This document shows, in pieces, positions 59,514 through 64,000 of a stretch of 64,000 nucleotides of DNA (position 1 is the stretch's first letter; every line of letters begins with the position of its first letter). The notes beneath the pieces are model-generated. The model was not told the DNA's origin and did no database searches. It saw only the letters and a list, made by a program, of their open reading frames with translations. The stretch is from Pseudoglutamicibacter albus (GTDB lineage Bacteria > Actinomycetota > Actinomycetes > Actinomycetales > Micrococcaceae). The position numbers were made by a program, and so were the translations under genes. The stretch covers positions 186,001-250,000 of the forward strand of contig NZ_JAKRCW010000001.1 of NCBI RefSeq assembly GCF_022346425.1, read 5' to 3'.

Positions 59514-60080
59514 CTACGAACGCAGCGTGCGCATCGCGCCTTCAACTCGCTGCAGCTCTTCAAGCATCGTCTTCGCGGCGGCTACGTGATCCTCGGTGGC
59601 GATGAACTTGCCGTCCTCGAGGTACTTGCCGAAACCATGCAACGCGACCTGCTCCGTGAGCGGGAACAGCTTGAGCGTGGACGTGATCGGCTTCAACGTC
59701 TGCACCGCACGCATACCGCCCGAAGCGCCGCCGTAGCTCACAAAACCGAGCGGCTTGTAATGCCACTCAACCCACAGATAATCCAGGGCGTTCTTGATCG
59801 CGGCCGGGAAACCGAAGTTGTATTCCGGCATCACAAACACAAAAGCGTCCGAACCGTCCACGAGCTCCGACCACTTCTTAGTGTGCTCATGCTGGTAATC
59901 ACGCAGGCGCGGATGCTTCGGCTCGTCCATCATCGGCAAGTTGATCTCGCCGAGGTCAGCAACCTGAACCTCAAACCCATCAAACTCGCGCGCGACCTTC
60001 TCAAACCACCGCCCGATCGGCAACGCCTTACGGCCAGGTCGGGTACTAGCAATCACGATGGTCAACGTCGGCTTAGCCAC
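59514..60080 (-). CDS. NADPH-dependent FMN reductase
   Basis: A cytosolic flavodoxin-fold reductase of 188 residues. The FMN phosphate loop is IVIASTRPGRKALPIG near the N-terminus, the conserved MPEYNFGFPAAIKNALDYL supports the isoalloxazine, and SYGGASGGMRA completes the site. Such proteins (chromate/quinone reductase, YieF/ArsH-like group) reduce quinones, azo dyes or free FMN. GTG at 60080 is preceded by GGGAGGA at seven bases; a GTG five codons upstream contains that site and is less likely. Single gene. Confidence 0.9.
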   Translation of the reverse strand: MAKPTLTIVIASTRPGRKALPIGRWFEKVAREFDGFEVQVADLGEINLPMMDEPKHPRLRDYQHEHTKKWSELVDGSDAFVFVMPEYNFGFPAAIKNALDYLWVEWHYKPLGFVSYGGASGGMRAVQTLKPITSTLKLFPLTEQVALHGFGKYLEDGKFIATEDHVAAAKTMLEELQRVEGAMRTLRS

Positions 60081-60500
60081 GAAAATTCCTCCCACAAAAG
60101 TTCAACAAAAGAATCAGCCCCAGAACATCCTAAAGGGGGCCTCCCACGCCGATGAGGTGAGTGCGGCGGGGAGCTGCGGCAAATGTCCGGGGCTAATTCC
60201 CGGTCATGGACCGGCCATCGATGAGAAGTGAGGAAAACGAGTGGCGACACTAGAAGCCTGGACTGGTAGAATTACATACAGCTCATCTGCCATGTGTAGA
60301 CGGAGTATCTGGGCCGTCCGTTTCCGGGCGGCTCTCGCCTTTCACGCTTAAGTTTGCCCCATCGTAGGCCGGCTAGCCCGAGGAGCTCGGGTGGCATAAC
60401 ACCCGCGGTGCCGGGCCCGAATAGCTTCGGCGCGGGCTATGGTTTTCGTAAACACTCCACTCGTGGGATCGAAACCTACCTTCGCGACAAGGTCCCCACC
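60081..60500. other. GC-rich leader before the small Cys protein
   Basis: No gene seen. The stretch 60290-60450 is dense in short GC-rich inverted repeats (for example CCGTCCGTTTCCGGGCGG at 60318, and AGCCCGAGGAGCTCGGGT near 60371) and may fold as a structured leader RNA. I cannot match it to a known riboswitch or tRNA. Confidence 0.35.
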
Positions 60501-60680
60501 ATGTGCCGATGCGTCACCTGCAAAACCTGCGGCAAACCAACCTGGGCCGGCTGCGGCCAACACATCGAACAAGCGCTCGCCGGCGTCCCCAAATCACAAC
60601 GCTGCCAAGGCCACGCCAGAGAACCAGCTAGCGGCGGCATCGCACGCTTCTTCAGCAAACTGTTCGGTCGCAACGAATAA
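60501..60680 (+). CDS. Small Cys-rich conserved protein
   Basis: A protein of 59 residues beginning MCRCVTCKTCGKPTWAGCG, with five Cys and a His in the first 22 residues, followed by QALAGVPKSQRCQGH and a basic end RFFSKLFGRNE. It resembles short actinobacterial proteins with a single zinc-ribbon-like knuckle; the function is unknown. The ATG has AAGG eight bases upstream. It is convergent with the YhgE/Pip gene. Confidence 0.8.
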   Translation: MCRCVTCKTCGKPTWAGCGQHIEQALAGVPKSQRCQGHAREPASGGIARFFSKLFGRNE

Positions 60681-60734
60681 CAGCGCCGGCAAACACCGAG
60701 GTGCCGGCCAACACCGAGCCGCCGCTAACGCGGC

Positions 60735-63404
60735 CTACGCGTCGACGTCGGCTTCCGCCTCAGCCTTTGCTTTCGCCTCGGCTTCGGCTTTCGCTTGGGC
60801 GGCTTGCGCTTTCTTCTTCTCGCGCACCTTCCGCTTCGCCTTCTTCCGTGCCAACCGCAGCTTCTGCCGCTCGATCGCCCGAGCGCGCCGCTCAGCGGCC
60901 TCCGCCTTGATCTCGGCGTGCTCTTCCTTCATTCCCTCAATCGCAGAGGACTTACCGCCGCCCGGCAGGCCCGGCGCAAGGGTGGCCCAGTCACGCACAA
61001 CCTCAACGCGGGTCACCAGGAAGCACGCGAGCACCAGCATCAGGAACCCGGCGATCAGCCACCCCATCAGGATGCTCGCCGCCACGGACGTACTGAGGAT
61101 CACGCCGCCACCAATCAGGGAACGGAACGCCTCAACCGTGTACGTCATCGGCAAGTGCGGGTGAATATCGCGCAGAATCCCCGGCATCGTCTGCCACGGA
61201 TACGTGCCGCCGGCGGAGGCGATCTGCAACACAACCAGGATCAACGAAAGGAACCGCCCCGGTGCCCCCAGCAGGCTCACAAGGCCCTGGTTCACCGCGA
61301 GGAACGCGAGCGAACCCAACGTCACCAGCCCCCACAACAGGAACGGGTGCGCCACCTCAAGACCGAAAATGAACTGCACGATGATGGTGATGATCGCCGC
61401 TTGAACGATCGCCATGATCGCCGCCCGGCTATAGGAGGCGAAGGCCATCTGAATGAACGAATACCACTTGCCGCGGTACTTACGCACCAAACGCTCAGGG
61501 ATCGGCGCGAGCAGCATGAAGAACGCGATACCGCCAATCCACAACGCAAGCGACATGAAGTAAGGGCTCAAACCCGTACCGTTATTCGCCATCTGGTTGA
61601 TGCGCTCCAGCTCGCCGGTCACGGGTGCTGAGTTCACCTCGGACAGCTTCTTCTTCTCATCCTTAGTGAACGCCGGAACCTTATCCGCACCGTCCTTCAA
61701 AGCATCGGTGAGCTCGCCGGAGCCATCCACAAGATCACCCAAGCCGCTGTTGAGCCGGTTGGATCCATCGTGGGCTTTCTGCGCGCCATCATCGAGCTTG
61801 CCGGCGCCCGCTTGCAACTGGTTCGTGCCATCCCACAGCTTGTTAGCGCCATTCGATAGCTGCCCGGCACCCGCATTCAGTTTGCCGATACCAGCCACCA
61901 ACTCAGGTGCCTGCTGAGCCAACTGATGCGTGCCTTCCTTGAGCTGCTGAGCACCCTTGGCGAGCTCAGGGGACTTAGCCGCCAACTGGCCCAAACCATC
62001 CGAGAGCTTAGTCGCCCCCGTATTCAACTGGCTCGTTGCGGTGTTCAGCTCATTCGCGCCGCTCTTGATAGCGGCGTTACCGGCACGCAACTTCTGCAAC
62101 AGGTCCCCCGGAACCAGTGGCTTCGAGCCACCAGACAAGCCCGCGCTCTGAGCGGCTTGCCGCACCGAATTGATACCCGCGCGAATATCAGCGGTGTCCT
62201 TTTGCGCTGTCGCAAGACGCTGTGCGAACTGAGGGTTCTCCTTCAGAAACTGCTGGAACTCCGGGGAGCCATTCAGATCCGTGAGGAAACCTTCAATCCG
62301 CTGTGCGGCCGGGTCCAGGTTGATCGTGACGTCCGGGGTCAGCGCCTCGAAATCTTTCTGAGCCTTCTCCAAGGCACCCAGCAGCTGATCATTCGCGCCA
62401 GTCAGGGTCTGCGCACCCTGATTCAGTTGAGTGATCTTGCTGTTGAGCTCACCCGTGCCTGAGCTCAACTGCTTCGAGCCCGCCGACAACTTCTGAATCG
62501 CATCGTTAGCATCACCGGCACCCTTGGCAAGCTTGCCGGCACCTGTATCCAGTGCCTTCGCCGCACCAGGCAGTGATGCCGTCTTGGAGCTCAACTCACC
62601 CAAGCCACCGGCGAGCTCGCTCGCGCCGCTCGAGAGCCTGCCCGCACCAGAGTTCAGCTCGCCCGAGGCACCACGCAAACTACGCGTACCATCGGCCAGC
62701 TGCAACAGCCCCGAGCTCAACTCGCCTGAGGCATCGTGCGCTGTGGAGGCACCATCGGTGACCTTACCGGAACCATCCGCGGCCTCATTGAGAGAACCGT
62801 TGATGTCCGTGAGGCTCACATACACGTTCTCCAGGTATTCCTTAGCGAACTGGGAACGCAGCTCCGTGGTCAGCTTGTTCTCAACCGAGGAAGCGATCTG
62901 ACCCATGATGTAGTTAGTCGAATCGTTGGTCTGGATCGTGATGTGCGCCGAGGCTGCATCCTCAATCGAGGCTTCCTTCTGAGAAGCCTTCGCCGCATGC
63001 GCCAGATGATCCGTGAACCCCTCCGGGATGGTCAACACCGCGAGCGCCCGACCATGATCCAACGCGTTCTTCGCCTCCGCCGCGGTGGCGGTGTCCCAGT
63101 TCAGGTTCTTGTCCGAATCACTCTCCATCAGCTTCTTAGTGAGCTCATCACCCACATTGATGGTCTTGCCCTTGACCTCCGCGGCGGAATCCTCATTCAC
63201 GATCAACGCCGGAATATGGTTGAGGTTGCCTGTCGGATCCAAGTTGGAGAGGATCAGCATCGTCGCATAAATCAACGGGATACAGCCCACCGCAACCAAA
63301 GACACCGCGAGCCGGCCGTACTTCTTCAGGAAACCCTTGAAGCCGCCCGGCTGCGGTGATTCTTCCGACGGATGCTGTTGCTGTGACGGTGTGTTTGAAG
63401 CCAT
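60735..63404 (-). CDS. YhgE/Pip-family membrane protein
   Basis: A large membrane protein of 889 residues. One N-terminal transmembrane helix (~28-52) is followed by a long extracellular region of about 550 residues rich in repeating short helices of the type LxxGAxxLxxGxxxL. Five or six C-terminal helices (~620-830) form an ABC-2-like core. The last 60 residues are a Lys/Ala/Glu-rich cytoplasmic tail. The family includes phage-infection protein Pip of Lactococcus, type VII-secretion-linked EsaA relatives and ABC-2-type exporters. An adjacent TetR-family gene on the same strand probably regulates it. The start ATG at 63404 has only a weak ribosome site. Confidence 0.9.
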   Translation of the reverse strand: MASNTPSQQQHPSEESPQPGGFKGFLKKYGRLAVSLVAVGCIPLIYATMLILSNLDPTGNLNHIPALIVNEDSAAEVKGKTINVGDELTKKLMESDSDKNLNWDTATAAEAKNALDHGRALAVLTIPEGFTDHLAHAAKASQKEASIEDAASAHITIQTNDSTNYIMGQIASSVENKLTTELRSQFAKEYLENVYVSLTDINGSLNEAADGSGKVTDGASTAHDASGELSSGLLQLADGTRSLRGASGELNSGAGRLSSGASELAGGLGELSSKTASLPGAAKALDTGAGKLAKGAGDANDAIQKLSAGSKQLSSGTGELNSKITQLNQGAQTLTGANDQLLGALEKAQKDFEALTPDVTINLDPAAQRIEGFLTDLNGSPEFQQFLKENPQFAQRLATAQKDTADIRAGINSVRQAAQSAGLSGGSKPLVPGDLLQKLRAGNAAIKSGANELNTATSQLNTGATKLSDGLGQLAAKSPELAKGAQQLKEGTHQLAQQAPELVAGIGKLNAGAGQLSNGANKLWDGTNQLQAGAGKLDDGAQKAHDGSNRLNSGLGDLVDGSGELTDALKDGADKVPAFTKDEKKKLSEVNSAPVTGELERINQMANNGTGLSPYFMSLALWIGGIAFFMLLAPIPERLVRKYRGKWYSFIQMAFASYSRAAIMAIVQAAIITIIVQFIFGLEVAHPFLLWGLVTLGSLAFLAVNQGLVSLLGAPGRFLSLILVVLQIASAGGTYPWQTMPGILRDIHPHLPMTYTVEAFRSLIGGGVILSTSVAASILMGWLIAGFLMLVLACFLVTRVEVVRDWATLAPGLPGGGKSSAIEGMKEEHAEIKAEAAERRARAIERQKLRLARKKAKRKVREKKKAQAAQAKAEAEAKAKAEAEADVDA

Positions 63405-63422
63405 AAGTGTGAGCTCTTAAAT

Positions 63423-64000
63423 CTAGGAAGTCTGAATGCTGGTAGCGTGCCCGGGCCGGTGTTGAGGCCATAGCACTCGTTGTGCGAGGTTTTGCAGGGT
63501 TGTGGCTAGCCGTTCCACGGTCTCGTCGCGGGTTCCGGTGAGCCAGCCGATCGCCGCGCCAGCGACCCCGTCGGAGACGAACTGCAGCTGTTGCGCCAAG
63601 CTTGGCTCGTTGGAATCAGTGTGGTGTTCCTCAAGCGGGGCGGGAGTCGCGAACGGGTTGTTCCCCGCGTCCAGCCCCTCCTCGTACGCGAGCGCATTCC
63701 ACAGTTGCCGCGCCAACGCGTGAGTGATCGCCTGCACCACCCGATAACTACTTGGCCCCTGGGTGACGTTGAGGAAGAAATCCCTATCTTCTTGCAGATG
63801 GTTCAGCAGGTTGCGGATCGCGTCCGCACTACGCCTAGTGCTTCCGTCTCTGTTGCTACCGGCGACGGGCCCGTCCTGCTCCCAAGCAGTGAACAGCAGC
63901 TGCTCGAGGTTGTGGACGGCGGCCGCCACGGTGAGCCCGGTCAGGTCACCGAAATGCTGATACAGCGTGGGCCGCGACGTGTGTGCTTCACGTGCAACCA
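63423..64000 (-). CDS. TetR-family regulator (5' end beyond window)
   Basis: A regulator of at least 192 residues whose start lies outside the window. The visible part begins in the recognition helix (VAREAHTSRPTLYQHFGDL), then the ligand-binding helices, to a stop at 63423. It is 19 bp upstream of the YhgE/Pip gene in the same direction, so it probably controls that gene as an efflux-type regulator. The GTG at 63929 is internal and not the true start. Confidence 0.88.
   Translation of the reverse strand, partial: VAREAHTSRPTLYQHFGDLTGLTVAAAVHNLEQLLFTAWEQDGPVAGSNRDGSTRRSADAIRNLLNHLQEDRDFFLNVTQGPSSYRVVQAITHALARQLWNALAYEEGLDAGNNPFATPAPLEEHHTDSNEPSLAQQLQFVSDGVAGAAIGWLTGTRDETVERLATTLQNLAQRVLWPQHRPGHATSIQTS

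Noticed and set aside
60360-60490. tRNA- or tmRNA-like look of the GC-rich leader
   Set aside because: I could not fold an acceptor stem, D arm and T arm in the right order, and no tag peptide frame is present.
1-64000. CRISPR arrays, rRNA genes, replication origin or prophage
   Set aside because: I saw no regularly spaced repeats with unique spacers, no rRNA-like sequence, no DnaA-box cluster and no phage structural genes.

Overview
The window reads as chromosome of a high-GC Gram-positive actinobacterium, most likely of the Micrococcales/Corynebacteriales type. Supporting signs are a perfect DtxR/IdeR-type iron box, cell-wall proteins with LAxTG-type sorting signals, FadR-type GntR regulation, ISL3 and IS256 elements of actinobacterial type, and the IS6100/tet(33) resistance unit known from corynebacteria. 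I cannot name the species.

Layout. 1-1138: tail of an unknown gene and a 5'-truncated ABC-2 permease. 1139-2675: a Fic protein with a three-copy operator array. 2750-9591: a minus-strand catabolic operon (fused E1 alpha/beta, lipoyl E2, two SDR dehydrogenases), with a divergent FadR-type regulator and a VOC-fold protein. A GntP permease (10576-11910) shares the palindrome TTGGATCCAA with this operon, so they probably form one regulon. 13094-29199: a type I restriction-modification locus whose hsdM is split inside methyltransferase motif I by a ~10.2 kb island. The island carries an iron-box-controlled siderophore-type import module (ECF S component, fused ECF ATPase-ATPase-T protein, and a YbtPQ/IrtAB-like ABC pair) between an ISL3 and an IS256 element. 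29364-34991: a 1,875-residue wall-anchored protein. 35120-41796: a DASS symporter, a UvrA-like ABC protein with a frameshifted TetR gene, and pyruvate:quinone oxidoreductase. 42122-45240: the 3' stub of a second hsdR, and a Zur-box-like palindrome ahead of a wall-anchored protein with His-containing repeats.

45280-56088: a second catabolic cluster (cyclase, SDR, CRYL1-like dehydrogenase, two paralogous AtoE-type carriers). Its SDR gene is interrupted by a complete IS6100-tet(33)-IS6100 composite transposon with an 8-bp target duplication. 56314-59383: a Panacea-domain antitoxin and PemK/MazF-like toxin, flanked by direct repeats that contain a truncated and an intact amphi-Trp gene. 59514-64000: an FMN reductase, a small Cys-rich protein, a YhgE/Pip membrane protein and the start of its TetR neighbour.

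The main theme is an accessory region shaped by insertions. Two metabolic or defence operons are broken at nucleotide-precise junctions by cargo useful in a host, iron import and tetracycline efflux, and both insertions would restore the reading frame if removed. The best candidates for new biology are the iron-import island inside hsdM, the Panacea/PemK module, the two uncharacterised catabolic clusters and the Fic operator array.
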